A program made the translations under genes and the position numbers. The notes beneath the pieces are model-generated. The model did no database searches. It was not told where the DNA came from and saw only the letters and a list, made by a program, of their open reading frames with translations. Of a stretch of 33,572 nt of DNA, positions 22,908 through 32,345 are shown piece by piece. Numbering within the stretch: the stretch's first letter is position 1; each line of letters begins with the position of its first letter. The DNA comes from Planotetraspora thailandica (GTDB taxonomy: Bacteria; Actinomycetota; Actinomycetes; Streptosporangiales; Streptosporangiaceae), in NCBI RefSeq assembly GCF_016863335.1, contig NZ_BOOR01000058.1:1-33572 (forward strand). Reading direction: 5' to 3'.

Positions 22908-23855
22908 ATGACCGTTGTCGGCACGTGGAACCTTGAGAATCTCTACCGTCCCGGGGGCGAATACGGCCCGCGCGACATGCCGGCCTACGAGGCCAAGCTC
23001 AAGGCGCTGTGCGCCACCATCACCCAGATGGGGCCCGACGTGCTGGGCGTCCAGGAGGTGGGCGACCCCGCAGCCCTCGACGACCTCGCCGCCCTCCTCG
23101 GCGGCGGATGGCACGTACGGCTCTCGCGCCACGGAGACTCCCGCGGCATCCGCGTCGGCTTTCTCAGCAGGCTGCCCCTCACCGTGCTGCAGGACCTCAC
23201 GGCGTTCTCCCACCCGCTGACCGCCGTCCAGGCCGACGACAGCGGGGCGGCCACGTTCCAGACCAGCCGGGGCGTGCTCGCCGTACGCGTCGAACCGGGC
23301 CCCGGCCGGCACCTCGCCGTGGTCGTGTGCCATCTCAAGTCGAAACTGCTGAGCTTCCCCGGCAAGCGGTTCCAGCCGCGCGACGAGGGCGAGCGGGCCA
23401 GGTTCGGCGCGTACGCCCTGTACCGGCGCAGCGCGGAGGCCGTCACCGTGCGCGGCCTGGCCGACCGGCTGCTCGACGGTGCGGGGGAGACACGCGAGGT
23501 CGTCGTGCTGGGCGACCTCAACGACGAGCCGGAGGCGGCGACCACGCAGATCATGCTCGGGCCGCCCGGTTCGGAGATCGGCACGCGGGGGGAGCGGCGG
23601 CCCGACCGGGGGGACGCGTGGCGGTTGTGGAACCTGGCACCGCTGCTGCCCGACGGCGAGCGGTACTCCCGCGTCTACCACGACAGGGTGGAGCTGATCG
23701 ACCACATCCTCGTCAGCCGCGCCGTCCTCGGCCGGGTCGAGGCGGTGCACGCCCTGGTCGGCCACGGGCTGCCGTCCGTCGGCGACCAGCCGGGGGCGCG
23801 GCGGGACGCGGCCGACTCCGACCACGCCCCGCTCGTCGCCACCCTCTCCGACTGA
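22908..23855 (+). CDS. Endonuclease/exonuclease/phosphatase family protein
   Basis: A 315-residue metal-dependent hydrolase of the DNase I-like superfamily (PF03372). Catalytic blocks are MTVVGTWNLENLY (Asn of strand 1), GVQEVG (metal-binding Glu), VVVCHLKSK (His), VVVLGDLNDEP (D-x-N) and the final ADSDHAPLVA (SDH motif). The long PGKRFQPRDEGERARFGAYALYRRSAEAVTVR segment is typical of bacterial extracellular-nuclease-like members, but no signal peptide is visible, so it is probably cytoplasmic. The substrate may be nucleic acid or a phosphoester lipid/inositol. ATG 22908 is chosen because the conserved first strand starts there; ribosome binding is weak (GGTGG). Confidence 0.88.
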   Translation: MTVVGTWNLENLYRPGGEYGPRDMPAYEAKLKALCATITQMGPDVLGVQEVGDPAALDDLAALLGGGWHVRLSRHGDSRGIRVGFLSRLPLTVLQDLTAFSHPLTAVQADDSGAATFQTSRGVLAVRVEPGPGRHLAVVVCHLKSKLLSFPGKRFQPRDEGERARFGAYALYRRSAEAVTVRGLADRLLDGAGETREVVVLGDLNDEPEAATTQIMLGPPGSEIGTRGERRPDRGDAWRLWNLAPLLPDGERYSRVYHDRVELIDHILVSRAVLGRVEAVHALVGHGLPSVGDQPGARRDAADSDHAPLVATLSD

Positions 23856-23860
23856 GCCTT

Positions 23861-23875
23861 CGCCCGGCCCGGGCG
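23861..23875. terminator. Compact hairpin between convergent genes
   Basis: CGCCCG (23861-23866) and CGGGCG (23870-23875) form a perfect 6-bp stem with a 3-base loop in the 25-base gap between the nuclease-family and MBL hydrolase stops. Confidence 0.5.
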
Positions 23876-23880
23876 CACTG

Positions 23881-24981
23881 CTAGGCGATCGTCTGCCACC
23901 AGCCGTCGACCGCCGGCGGGTCGCCGACGCTGACGCGCTCGCCCGGCCGCGGCACCACCAGCCGTACGTCGCGGGCCTTGGCCTCCTTCCACAGCCGGTC
24001 GACCGGGTCGCTCCACGCGTGGTAGGAGAGGTTGAACGTGCCCCAGTGCACGGGCAGCAGCACCCCCGCCCGCAGGTCGAGGTGGGCGAGGATCGCCTCC
24101 TCCGGCGTCATGTGGATGTCGGGCCACGCGGGGCTGTACGCGCCGATCTGGATGAGCGACAGGTCGAACGGCCCGTGCTCCTCGCCGACGGCCGCATAGC
24201 CGTCGAAATAGCCCGAGTCGCCGGTGTAGAAGACCCTGCGGCGCTCGCCGGCCACCACCCACGAGGTCCACAGGGTCTGGTTGCGGGTCAGCGTGCGGCC
24301 CGAGAAGTGCTGGGCGGGCGTCGCGACGAAACGCAGGCCTTCGACCGTGGCCTCCTCGTTCCAGTCGAGCTCGATGATCCGCGACGACGGCACGTTCCAC
24401 CGCTCCAGGTGGGCGCCGACGCCGAGGGGCACGAGGAAGGGTGCCGAGCACGTGGCGGTGAGGTTCCGCACGGTCTCCATGTCGAGGTGGTCGTAGTGGT
24501 CGTGGGAGATCACGACCGCGTCGACCCGCGGCACCTCCCAGAGCGGTACGGGCACCGGGTGCAGCCGGCGCGGGCCCACCAGCGTCGACGGTGAGCTGCG
24601 CTCGCTCCAGACCGGGTCGAACAGCACGCGGCGGCCCTCGATGTCCACCAGCGCGGACGAGTGGCCGTACCAGATCACGTCCAGGTCGCTGAGGGCCGTG
24701 GCGGACGGCGTGACCAGGGGAACGGGCAGGCGGGGCGCACGCCGCTGCTTGCCGAAGGCCAGCTCGCGCGCCACCCGCTGGGTGGTGCCGGGCGGCAGGA
24801 TCGGGCTCGGCGTCCTGTTCCTGAACGCGCCGTCGCGGAACTGGGGTGAACGCCGCACCCGCCGGCCGCGTTCGCCCGCCGGCCGCCCCCCGAGGGCGGC
24901 CGGCACTCCGCGCAGCGCGTATCCGGCGGCGCCGAGCGCCAGCGCTCCGGCGGCCAGACGCCACATCCGCCCGTCAGCCAT
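23881..24981 (-). CDS. MBL-fold hydrolase, NAPE-PLD/UlaG-like
   Basis: A 366-residue metallo-beta-lactamase-fold hydrolase. A hydrophobic N-terminus (WRLAAGALALGAAGYALRGV, 7-26) suggests a membrane anchor or signal. The core begins DVIWYGHSSALVDIEGRRVLFDPVW (101-125) and contains the metal motif VISHDHYDHLD (158-167; His160, His162, Asp164, His165), then ATPAQHFSGRT, FYTGDSGYFDGY and LLPVHWGTFNLSYHAW. These are characteristic of the branch containing mammalian NAPE-PLD and bacterial lipid or lactonase-like enzymes. Phospholipid hydrolysis is possible but unproven. The ATG at 24981 has no ribosome binding site at normal distance; AAGGAG instead serves a six-codon frame that overlaps this start. 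Confidence 0.88.
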   Translation of the reverse strand: MADGRMWRLAAGALALGAAGYALRGVPAALGGRPAGERGRRVRRSPQFRDGAFRNRTPSPILPPGTTQRVARELAFGKQRRAPRLPVPLVTPSATALSDLDVIWYGHSSALVDIEGRRVLFDPVWSERSSPSTLVGPRRLHPVPVPLWEVPRVDAVVISHDHYDHLDMETVRNLTATCSAPFLVPLGVGAHLERWNVPSSRIIELDWNEEATVEGLRFVATPAQHFSGRTLTRNQTLWTSWVVAGERRRVFYTGDSGYFDGYAAVGEEHGPFDLSLIQIGAYSPAWPDIHMTPEEAILAHLDLRAGVLLPVHWGTFNLSYHAWSDPVDRLWKEAKARDVRLVVPRPGERVSVGDPPAVDGWWQTIA

Positions 24982-24994
24982 GTCGAACTGCCAT
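24974..24994 (-). CDS. Possible six-codon leader overlapping the MBL start
   Basis: ATG at 24994 opens a MAVRHG frame whose TGA (24976-24974) lies just inside the MBL gene. AAGGAG (25008-25003) is 8 bases before this ATG but 21 bases before the MBL ATG. Ribosomes could therefore load on the mini-frame and re-initiate at the MBL start. Chance is also possible. Confidence 0.3.
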   Translation of the reverse strand: MAVRHG

Positions 24995-25069
24995 AGAACA
25001 CGCTCCTTGCGGGGACCGGGGATGGTCCGAACAGCCTAGACAATCGGCCCTGTGCTCCGGGCACGGGCT

Positions 25070-25687
25070 TCAGCGGCGGCGGGGCAGGCGCAGGGTCAGC
25101 AGCCTCGCCCGGGGCGCGACCCGCCCCGCCAGCGAGAACAACGCCTCGGTGCGGGTGTTGTCGGTGTCGAGATGGGTGAAGAGGTTCACGCCCAGGTAGA
25201 AGGTGATGGCCGCATAGGCCAGGTCGCGGGGCGGCAGGAGCTTGGCCAGCGGAGATCCGCCGATGACCCGGTCGAGGGTGTGCTCGACGAACTCGATCCA
25301 CGGCTCGGCCCGTTGGACGATCTCCTTGCGCAGCTCGGGGCGCGCGATGCTCGCACCGACGAGCTCGGAGAAGAGCGTGATGTGGCCGCCCTCGATGTCG
25401 GCGCGATAGATGGCGGTCGCGACCTCGACGAGCTCCTCGAGAGTCCCCGCGCCCGCCACCGCCTCCCGGTAGGCGCTCATGCGCTGCTCGGAGGACCGGT
25501 CGAGGGCGGCGAGCAGCAGGGGGTCGACGCCGCCGAAGTGGTAGAAGACCAGCGCCGAGTTGACCCCGGCCGCCCGCGCGATCGTCCGCGCGCTGGTCCC
25601 GGCGTACCCCTCGCTGCGCAGCGTCTCGGCCGCGGCGTCGATGAGCCGGTCGCGCGTCTCCGCGCCCGGTTGCTGCTTCCCGGTCAT
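25070..25687 (-). CDS. TetR-family transcriptional regulator
   Basis: A 205-residue repressor-type protein. The N-terminal helix-turn-helix is typical: TRDRLIDAAAETLRSEGYAG, TSARTIARAAGVNSALVFYHFGG. The ligand-binding C-terminal domain is helical and begins near residue 60. GAGGGAG just upstream supports the ATG. The gene is divergent from a two-gene membrane operon, with an 18-bp palindrome between them, and is followed 88 bases downstream by the MBL hydrolase on the same strand. It probably represses the divergent operon and possibly itself and the hydrolase. Confidence 0.92.
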   Translation of the reverse strand: MTGKQQPGAETRDRLIDAAAETLRSEGYAGTSARTIARAAGVNSALVFYHFGGVDPLLLAALDRSSEQRMSAYREAVAGAGTLEELVEVATAIYRADIEGGHITLFSELVGASIARPELRKEIVQRAEPWIEFVEHTLDRVIGGSPLAKLLPPRDLAYAAITFYLGVNLFTHLDTDNTRTEALFSLAGRVAPRARLLTLRLPRRR

Positions 25688-25734
25688 GGCGACTCCCTCT
25701 TGACATGACGGCCGGCGATGCCTTCATCATACGG

Positions 25735-25752
25735 TTTAATCAGTCGATTAAA
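25735..25752. promoter_or_regulatory. Candidate TetR operator
   Basis: TTTAATC (25735-25741) and GATTAAA (25746-25752) form an inverted repeat with a 4-base spacer, the size and symmetry of a TetR-dimer site. It lies 48 bases upstream of the TetR start and 30 bases before the membrane gene ATG, where it would cover promoter elements of both. Confidence 0.6.
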
Positions 25753-25781
25753 TCGATCGCTCAATACCGTTGGGGGTACCG

Positions 25782-26657
25782 ATGGATCCCGACCACCAGA
25801 GGAGCGCACGACTGCTCCTCGCCGCGGTGCTCGCCGGTCTATTCGCCGCGCTGCTGCTCTACCGCGTGCTGCACGCCGGGCACCTGGAGCAGACCGCGCT
25901 GTTCTATGTGGGCATCCCGGCGGTCATCGCCCTCACTGTGGCGCTGACCGCCCGCCCGAAGAGCGCGACGGGCCTGGTCATGTCGGTGATCACCATCGGG
26001 CTCGCCATCGCGGGGCCGCTGCTCAACGAGGGCATCGTCTGCCTGCTCATGGCGGCGCCGATCTTCTACTTCATCGGCTTCCTCATCGGAGGAGTCCTGG
26101 ACTGGGCGGCCAGGGGGAGGGGGCGGGAACACGCGCTGGTGGCCATCCCGCTCGTCCTCGCCCTGGCCTTACAGGGCGGCTCGTCCACGCCGCCGCCCGA
26201 GGAGGTGAGCGCGACCCGGGTCGCGGCGCCGGGCGCCGACATCGAGGGCGCGCTCGCGCGCATCCCGGTCTTCCGCCCGTTCGACTCGCCGTTTCTCAAA
26301 GCGGGTTTCCCCCGGCCGCTCGCCTCGGACGGCCAGGGCCTCGAGATCGGCGACACCCGGAAGATCACGTTCACGCCGCGCCGGCCCCTAGGCATCGGGG
26401 CGCCGCCGGAGCCGCGCTCCATGACGCTGCGGGTCAGCGCGCGCGCCCCCCAGCGCGTCGTGTTCGCCGTGACGGAGGACACGACGCTGGCCCGCTGGCT
26501 CGACCTGCGCGAGGCAGAGTTCCGCTGGCAGGGCGAACGCCTGGAGGTGACGCTGCGCTACCGCCGCACCTTCGGGCCCGGATGGTATTTCGGCCCGCTC
26601 CAGCGGTACGCGCTGTCGGAGGCGGCCGGCTACCTCGCCGCCACCTTCACCTCATGA
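25782..26657 (+). CDS. Unrecognised membrane protein with soluble C-terminal domain
   Basis: A 291-residue protein I cannot assign. Residues 1-140 hold about five hydrophobic segments (LLLAAVLAGLFAALLLYRVL; LFYVGIPAVIALTVAL; GLVMSVITIGLAIAGPLL; CLLMAAPIFYFIGFLIGGVL; ALVAIPLVLALAL). The remaining 145 residues form a soluble, beta-rich domain with TRKITFTPRRPLGIG, FAVTEDTTLARWLDLREAEFRW and LRYRRTFGPGWYFGPLQRYA, loosely like an SRPBCC/polyketide-cyclase-type protein, but this is a weak resemblance. The start has GGGGG upstream. The stop overlaps the next gene's ATG (ATGA), so the two products are made together and probably work together. The TetR operator precedes it. Confidence 0.75.
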   Translation: MDPDHQRSARLLLAAVLAGLFAALLLYRVLHAGHLEQTALFYVGIPAVIALTVALTARPKSATGLVMSVITIGLAIAGPLLNEGIVCLLMAAPIFYFIGFLIGGVLDWAARGRGREHALVAIPLVLALALQGGSSTPPPEEVSATRVAAPGADIEGALARIPVFRPFDSPFLKAGFPRPLASDGQGLEIGDTRKITFTPRRPLGIGAPPEPRSMTLRVSARAPQRVVFAVTEDTTLARWLDLREAEFRWQGERLEVTLRYRRTFGPGWYFGPLQRYALSEAAGYLAATFTS

Positions 26658-27925
26658 TCGCCCTCATCCGGGCGCTGGCCCTGCTGGGCCCCGTCGCCGC
26701 GCTCTGGCTCGCCCTGGCCGTACGGTGGCCGTCCGGCCGGGACGTCGCCGCCATGATCGTCGCCTCGGCGTGGAACCTTCTCGCCCTCGCGGCGGTCAAC
26801 GCGGTCGCCCTGTCCGCCGGATGGTGGACCTTCCACGCGGACGGGGCCGTCGTCGCAGGGACGCCCGTGGACCTGCTCATCGGCTGGGCACTGCTGTGGG
26901 GCGCGCTGCCCGCCCACGCCGCCAGGCGCCTCCCCCTGCCCCTGACCGCCGCCGTGCTCGCCTGGGCCGACCTCGCGCTGATGCCGCTCGCCGCCCCCGT
27001 GGTGCGGCTCGGACCCGGCTGGCTGTACGGCGAAGCCCTCGCGGTCGCCGTCGCCCTCGTCCCGGGCCTCCTGCTGGCGCGATGGACCCGCGACGACCGG
27101 CGTCTTCCGTGGCGGGCCGTGGCGCAGGTCGTGCTCGCCGGAGGCCTGATGCTGGGCCTGCCGGTGGCGCTCACCGGCGTGTGGCGGCAGCCGGCGTGGG
27201 TCATCGGGTTGTACGCGCAGCTTCTGGCGGTCCCGATGACGCTCGGCCTGGCCGCCGTGCGGGAGTTCGCGTCGGCGGGCGGCACGCCGCTGCCGTACGA
27301 CCCGCCGCGCCGTCTGGTGACCGGCGGGCCCTACGCCTACGTGCGCAACCCCATGCAGGCGTCGATGGCCGGGAGCTTCCTGCTGCTCGGCGCCCTCGAC
27401 GTGCGGTTCCTCGCCGCGGCGGTCGCCGCCGTCACCTACGGCGCGGGCCTGGCCGCCTGGCACGAGGGGGAGCAGCTAGCCACCCGGCACGGGGAGGCGT
27501 GGACGGCCTACCGCGCCCGGGTGCGACCATGGTGGCCGAGGTTTCGCCCGTATCCCTCGACGCCACCCGCGACCCTCTACGTCGCGGAGGGATGCGGGCA
27601 GTGCCGCTCTCTCGGCCGGTGGATCACCCGGCGCCGCCCCGTGGCCCTGCGCATTACCGCCGCCGAGGACCATCCGCACGGCATCCGCCGCATGACCTAC
27701 GAACGGTCCGACGGGGTGCGCGCGCAGGGCGTCGCCGCGTTCGCGCACACCGCGGGGCACCTCCACCTCGGCTGGGCCCTGGTGGGCTGGATCCTGCTGC
27801 TCCCCGGGATCGCCTGGTTCGCCCAGCTGTGCGCGGACGCCTTCGGTGCGGGCCCCCGCACGGTCACGCGGCGGCAACCACAGGACCCCGGGAGCTCAGC
27901 GGCCGCGCCCCGACGACCCGCCTGA
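26654..27925 (+). CDS. Membrane PEMT/ICMT-type methyltransferase fused to a DCC (DUF393) domain
   Basis: A 423-residue protein. The first ~210 residues are mostly hydrophobic (six or more helices). Residues about 219-300 carry the phospholipid/isoprenylcysteine methyltransferase signature: [19 protein letters not shown], then two helices and [26 protein letters not shown], where the Glu/His/Tyr pattern binds S-adenosylmethionine. After a short linker, [18 protein letters not shown] (CxxC near residues 311-318) begins a thioredoxin-like DCC/DUF393 domain ending [16 protein letters not shown], the usual DUF393 C-terminus. The family's DxxC-x-x-C lead Asp is replaced by Glu. It is translationally coupled to the previous gene. 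Its 3' end overlaps the convergent tex gene by 30 bases. Confidence 0.85.
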   Translation: MIALIRALALLGPVAALWLALAVRWPSGRDVAAMIVASAWNLLALAAVNAVALSAGWWTFHADGAVVAGTPVDLLIGWALLWGALPAHAARRLPLPLTAAVLAWADLALMPLAAPVVRLGPGWLYGEALAVAVALVPGLLLARWTRDDRRLPWRAVAQVVLAGGLMLGLPVALTGVWRQPAWVIGLYAQLLAVPMTLGLAAVREFASAGGTPLPYDPPRRLVTGGPYAYVRNPMQASMAGSFLLLGALDVRFLAAAVAAVTYGAGLAAWHEGEQLATRHGEAWTAYRARVRPWWPRFRPYPSTPPATLYVAEGCGQCRSLGRWITRRRPVALRITAAEDHPHGIRRMTYERSDGVRAQGVAAFAHTAGHLHLGWALVGWILLLPGIAWFAQLCADAFGAGPRTVTRRQPQDPGSSAAAPRRPA

Positions 27926-30277
27926 GCCGGGGTCGGCCAGTCCGGCGCGGCGCAGGGCCTCGGCCATCGCGCCGCCGCCCCCGGCGGAGCCGCCCTGGCG
28001 CTGCCCGCCGCCCCGGTTCTGGCCGCCCCTGTTCTGGTTGGCGCGGTTCTGTCCTCCGCCTGCGTTCTGCCGGGGCCTGCCGCTCTGGCGGCCCTGGTCG
28101 CCGTCCCGCTCCGGCCGCCCTGCCGCCACCTCGTCCTCGAGCCGGAGCGTGAGGGAGATGCGCTTGCGCGGGATGTCGACGTCGAGCACCTTCACCCGCA
28201 CCACGTCGCCGGGCTTGACGACGTCACGCGGGTCCTTGACGAAGGTGTTCGACATCGCAGAAACGTGGACGAGCCCGTCCTGGTGCACGCCGACGTCGAC
28301 GAACGCGCCGAATGCCGCGACGTTGGTGACCACGCCCTCCAGGATCATGCCGGATGCCAGGTCGGAGATCTTCTCCACGCCCTCCTTGAAGGTCGCGGTC
28401 TTGAACGCGGGCCGGGGGTCGCGGCCCGGCTTCTCCAGCTCCTTGAGGATGTCGGTGACGGTCGGCAGCCCGAAGGTGTCGTCGACGAACGCGGCCGGCT
28501 TGATCGCGCGCAGCACCGCCGTGTTGCCGATGAGCGTGCGCAGCTCGCCCTGCGTCGACTCCAGGATGCGCCGGACCACCGGATAGGCCTCCGGGTGCAC
28601 GCTGGAGGCGTCCAGCGGGTCGTCGCCGCCGGGGATGCGCAGGAAGCCCGCGCACTGCTCGAACGCCTTCGGCCCGAGCCGCGCCACGTCCTTCAGGGAG
28701 CGCCGCGAACGGAAGGGACCGTTGGCGTCGCGGTGCGCCACGATGTTCTCCGCCAGGGTGGAGCCGATGCCCGACACCCGGGTCAGCAGCGGCACCGAGG
28801 CGGTGTTGACGTCGACGCCGACGCCGTTCACGCAGTCCTCGACCACCGCGTCGAGCGAGCGGGACAGCTTGATCTCCGACAGGTCGTGCTGGTACTGCCC
28901 GACGCCGATCGACTTCGGGTCGATCTTGACGAGCTCGGCGAGCGGGTCCTGCAGGCGGCGCGCGATCGACACGGCCCCGCGCAGCGACACGTCGAGCCCG
29001 GGCAGCTCCTGCGAGGCGTACGCGGACGCGGAGTAGACCGACGCCCCCGCCTCGGAAACCACGATCTTGGTGAGCCCCGGGACGAGCTTGACGAGCTCGC
29101 CCGCGAGCTTGTCGGTCTCGCGGGAGGCCGTGCCGTTCCCGATCGCGACCAGCTCCACCCCGTGTTCGAGGGCCAGGCGTCCGAGCACCGCCAGGGACTG
29201 GTCCCACTGCCGCTTCGGCTCGTGCGGGTAGATCGTCTCGGTGGCGACGACCTTGCCCGTCGCGTCGACCACGGCGACCTTCACGCCCGTGCGCAGGCCC
29301 GGGTCCAGGCCCATCGTGGACCGCGTGCCCGCCGGGGCGGCCAGCAGCAGGTCGCGCAGGTTGGCCGCGAACACCCGCACGGCCTCCTCCTCGGCGGCCT
29401 GCCACAGGCGGGTCCGCAGATCGATGCCGAGGTGCACCAGGATGCGCGTGCGCCAGGCCCAGCGCACCGTGTCGCTCAGCCACTTGTCGGCCGGGCGGCC
29501 CTGGTCGGAGACGCCGAACCGGCTCGCGATCCGCAGCTCGTAGCCGTTCGGCTCCTCAGCGTCGGGGTCGAGCGTGAGCGAGAGCACCTCCTCCTTCTCA
29601 CCCCGGAACATCGCGAGGATGCGGTGCGAGGGCAGCTTGGTGAACGGCTCGGCGAAGTCGAAGTAGTCGGAGAACTTGGCCCCGGCCTCCTCCTTGCCCT
29701 CCCGGACCGCGGCGACCATCCGGCCCCGCCCCCACATGCGCTCCCGCAGGTCGCCGATCAGGTCGGCGTCCTCGGAGAACCGCTCGACCAGGATCGCCCG
29801 GGCCCCCTCCAGCGCGGCGGCGGCGTCGGCGACCCCCTCCCCGACGTACGGCCCGGCCGTGGCGGCGGGGTCGAGCGAGGGGTCGGTGAGCAGGGCGTCG
29901 GCCAGCGGCTCGAGCCCGGCCTCCTTCGCGATCTGCGCCTTCGTCCGCCGCTTGGGCTTGAAGGGCAGGTAGATGTCCTCCAGGCGGGCCTTGGAGTCGG
30001 CGGCCAGGATCTGCGCCTCAAGCGCGTCGTCGAGCTTGCCCTGCGACCGGATGGACTCGAGGATGGCGGCGCGGCGCTCCTCCAGCTCCCGCAGGTAGCG
30101 CAGGCGCTCTTCGAGTGTGCGCAACTGCGCGTCGTCGAGCATGCCCGTCACTTCCTTGCGGTAGCGGGCGATGAACGGAACCGTCGCCCCGTCGTCGAGC
30201 AGGTCGACGGCCGCGGTCACCTGGCTCTCTCGCACACCGAGCTCGTCGGCGATCCGCTGCTGAATGGAGGTCGTCAC
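27896..30277 (-). CDS. tex: Tex-family S1 RNA-binding transcription accessory protein
   Basis: A 793-residue protein matching Tex along its length. It has an N-terminal Tex domain ([23 protein letters not shown]), a YqgF/RNase H-like domain opening [16 protein letters not shown] (about 320), helix-hairpin-helix repeats ([17 protein letters not shown] and [20 protein letters not shown]), and an S1 domain ([21 protein letters not shown], about 645-715). A Gly/Asn/Arg/Gln-rich disordered tail of about 70 residues follows, longer than in E. coli Tex. Tex binds nucleic acids and associates with RNA polymerase. GTG 30277 is preferred because Tex proteins start near [14 protein letters not shown] 30310 is an alternative adding 11 residues. 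Confidence 0.95.
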   Translation of the reverse strand: MTTSIQQRIADELGVRESQVTAAVDLLDDGATVPFIARYRKEVTGMLDDAQLRTLEERLRYLRELEERRAAILESIRSQGKLDDALEAQILAADSKARLEDIYLPFKPKRRTKAQIAKEAGLEPLADALLTDPSLDPAATAGPYVGEGVADAAAALEGARAILVERFSEDADLIGDLRERMWGRGRMVAAVREGKEEAGAKFSDYFDFAEPFTKLPSHRILAMFRGEKEEVLSLTLDPDAEEPNGYELRIASRFGVSDQGRPADKWLSDTVRWAWRTRILVHLGIDLRTRLWQAAEEEAVRVFAANLRDLLLAAPAGTRSTMGLDPGLRTGVKVAVVDATGKVVATETIYPHEPKRQWDQSLAVLGRLALEHGVELVAIGNGTASRETDKLAGELVKLVPGLTKIVVSEAGASVYSASAYASQELPGLDVSLRGAVSIARRLQDPLAELVKIDPKSIGVGQYQHDLSEIKLSRSLDAVVEDCVNGVGVDVNTASVPLLTRVSGIGSTLAENIVAHRDANGPFRSRRSLKDVARLGPKAFEQCAGFLRIPGGDDPLDASSVHPEAYPVVRRILESTQGELRTLIGNTAVLRAIKPAAFVDDTFGLPTVTDILKELEKPGRDPRPAFKTATFKEGVEKISDLASGMILEGVVTNVAAFGAFVDVGVHQDGLVHVSAMSNTFVKDPRDVVKPGDVVRVKVLDVDIPRKRISLTLRLEDEVAAGRPERDGDQGRQSGRPRQNAGGGQNRANQNRGGQNRGGGQRQGGSAGGGGAMAEALRRAGLADPGSGGSSGRGR

Positions 30278-30427
30278 GATGCTGATCGCTTTCTTCCGGG
30301 AGGGACTCATTCTGCCGGATCGCGGATGCGCTCTCACCGCGTCCGCGAGCCGTGGGCAGACGGCGCGTCAAGAATGCATCAATATGGTCTCCCTGCCGAT
30401 CGACCACCCGAAGGAGAGTGAGCCGGG
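30278..30427. promoter_or_regulatory. Divergent promoter region, tex/permease
   Basis: This 150-base gap between divergent starts has an AT-rich patch around 30368-30390 (including CAATAT) that may hold the -10 elements. AAGGAG at 30411-30416 is the permease ribosome binding site. No obvious riboswitch or operator was recognised. Confidence 0.3.
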
Positions 30428-32344
30428 TTGACCACGTCCGCACAGCGGGAGGCGTCCGGGACGATGCGAGCCTGGCTCCTCGAAGGCCTGCAGCGGGAGC
30501 GCCGGGCCGCCGGACAACATGAGAGCGACCCGAGCCACCAGCACACCTGGTGGCGTGTCATGTGCCTCACCGGCGTCGACTACTTCTCCACCCTCGGCTA
30601 CCAGCCGGGCATCGCCGCGGTCGCCGCCGGGGCGCTGTCGCCGATCGCCACCGCGCTGCTGGTGCTGCTCACCCTGTTCGGGGCGCTGCCGACCTACCGG
30701 GCCGTCGCCGGGGCGAGCCCGCACGGCATGGGTTCGATCGCGATGCTCGAAGGGCTGCTGCCGCGCTGGTGGGGCAAGCTGCTCGTGCTCGTGCTCCTCG
30801 GATTCGTCGCCACCGCGTTCATCTTCACGATCACGCTGTCGGCGTCCGACGCCACGGCGCACATCCTGGAGAACCCCTTCGTGCCCTCCTTCCTCGACGG
30901 GCACGAGGTCGTCATCACGCTGCTGCTCATCGCGCTGCTCGGCGCCATCTTCCTGCGCGGCTTCAGTGAGGCGATCGGCCTGGCCGTCGTGCTCGTCGCC
31001 GTCTATCTCCTGCTCAACGTGGTGGTCGTCGGCGTGGCCCTGTGGCAGGTCGCGACGCATCCCGGCCTGGTCGCCGACTGGCGGCACGCGCTGACCGCCG
31101 ACCACTCCAGCCCGATCGCGATGATCGCGATGTCGCTGCTCGTGCTGCCCAAACTGGCGCTCGGCCTGTCCGGCTTCGAGACCGGTGTGGCGGTCATGCC
31201 GCAGATCAAGGGAGATCTGCGCGAACGCGTCGCGGGTGCCCGCAAGCTCCTGACGACCGCCGCGCTCATCATGAGCGTCTTCCTGATCGCCAGCAGCGTG
31301 GCGACGACCGTGCTCATCCCCGCCGCGGAGTTCGACGAGGGAGGCAAGGCCTCCGGCCGCGCGCTCGCCTACCTGGCCCACAGCTACCTCGGCGACGGTT
31401 TCGGCACCGTCTACGACCTGAGCACGATCGCGATCCTCTGGTTCGCCGGCGCCTCCGCGCTCACCGGCCTGCTCAACATCGTGCCCCGCTACCTGCCCCG
31501 GTACGGCATGGCCCCCGACTGGACCAGGGCCGTGCGCCCGCTCGTGCTGGTCTTCACCGCCATCGCCTTCGGCATCACGATCCTGTTCGGCGCGCAGGTG
31601 GAGGCCCAGGGCGGCGCGTACGCCACAGGGGTGCTGGTGCTGATCCTTTCGGCGGCCGTCGCGGTCACGCTCACCGCCTTCCGGTCGGGAAGGCGGGGCA
31701 CGGCGGCGGCATTCGGCCTGATCTCCCTCGTCGTCGCCTACGCCGCGGTGGAGAACATGAGGGAGCGGCCCGACGGGCTGAGCATCGCCGCCGGCTTCGT
31801 CGTCGCCATCGTCGTGACCTCGCTGATCTCCCGGGCCACCCGGTCCACGGAGCTGCGGGTCACCGGGGTCGAGCTGGACGAGGAGGCCAAGCGGATCGTC
31901 ACGGAGACCCCGGGCCCGCTCCGCCTGATCGCCAACGAGCCGGACGCGCGCGACTCGGCCGAATACGCCGAGAAGGACACGGAGACCAGGGAGTACCACC
32001 ACCTGCCCGACGACGAGGCCATGATCTTCCTGGAGGTCACCCTCGGCGACGCCTCGGAGTTCGAGACGGACGTGCTGGTCAAGGGGGAGACACGGCACGG
32101 CTACCAGGTGCTGACCGTGCGCAGCCCCGCCGTCGCCAACACCATCGCGGCGATTCTGCTGCACCTGAGGGACGTGACGGGCAAGCGGCCGCACGTGTAC
32201 TTCCACTGGGCCGAGGGCAACCCGGTCGGCGCGCTGCTGCGCTACCTCTTCTTCGGCGGCGGGGACGTGCCGCCGCTCACCCGTGAGGTCATCAGGAAGG
32301 CCGAGCCCGATCTCCGGGCCCGGCCTCAGGTCCACGTCGGATAG
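30428..32344 (+). CDS. APC-superfamily amino-acid/cation permease
   Basis: A 638-residue membrane transporter with about 12 helices and a 150-residue cytoplasmic C-terminus. It opens with a soluble segment, then [28 protein letters not shown], where the broken first helix of the LeuT fold (G-x-D-Y-F-S-x-L-G-Y) is clear and resembles the KUP/APC border group. Helices follow such as [31 protein letters not shown] and [22 protein letters not shown]. The C-terminal domain (about 480-638) is hydrophilic and may be regulatory. The substrate, amino acids or potassium, is unresolved. The TTG start at 30428 has AAGGAG 11 bases before it; a later ATG start (MRAW) is possible. Its stop is 1 base from the convergent chitinase stop. 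Confidence 0.88.
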   Translation: MTTSAQREASGTMRAWLLEGLQRERRAAGQHESDPSHQHTWWRVMCLTGVDYFSTLGYQPGIAAVAAGALSPIATALLVLLTLFGALPTYRAVAGASPHGMGSIAMLEGLLPRWWGKLLVLVLLGFVATAFIFTITLSASDATAHILENPFVPSFLDGHEVVITLLLIALLGAIFLRGFSEAIGLAVVLVAVYLLLNVVVVGVALWQVATHPGLVADWRHALTADHSSPIAMIAMSLLVLPKLALGLSGFETGVAVMPQIKGDLRERVAGARKLLTTAALIMSVFLIASSVATTVLIPAAEFDEGGKASGRALAYLAHSYLGDGFGTVYDLSTIAILWFAGASALTGLLNIVPRYLPRYGMAPDWTRAVRPLVLVFTAIAFGITILFGAQVEAQGGAYATGVLVLILSAAVAVTLTAFRSGRRGTAAAFGLISLVVAYAAVENMRERPDGLSIAAGFVVAIVVTSLISRATRSTELRVTGVELDEEAKRIVTETPGPLRLIANEPDARDSAEYAEKDTETREYHHLPDDEAMIFLEVTLGDASEFETDVLVKGETRHGYQVLTVRSPAVANTIAAILLHLRDVTGKRPHVYFHWAEGNPVGALLRYLFFGGGDVPPLTREVIRKAEPDLRARPQVHVG

Positions 32345-32345
32345 G

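Noticed and set aside
28265-30421. 718-codon plus-strand frame opposite tex
   Set aside because: Tex matches its family end to end on the minus strand; this is a shadow frame.
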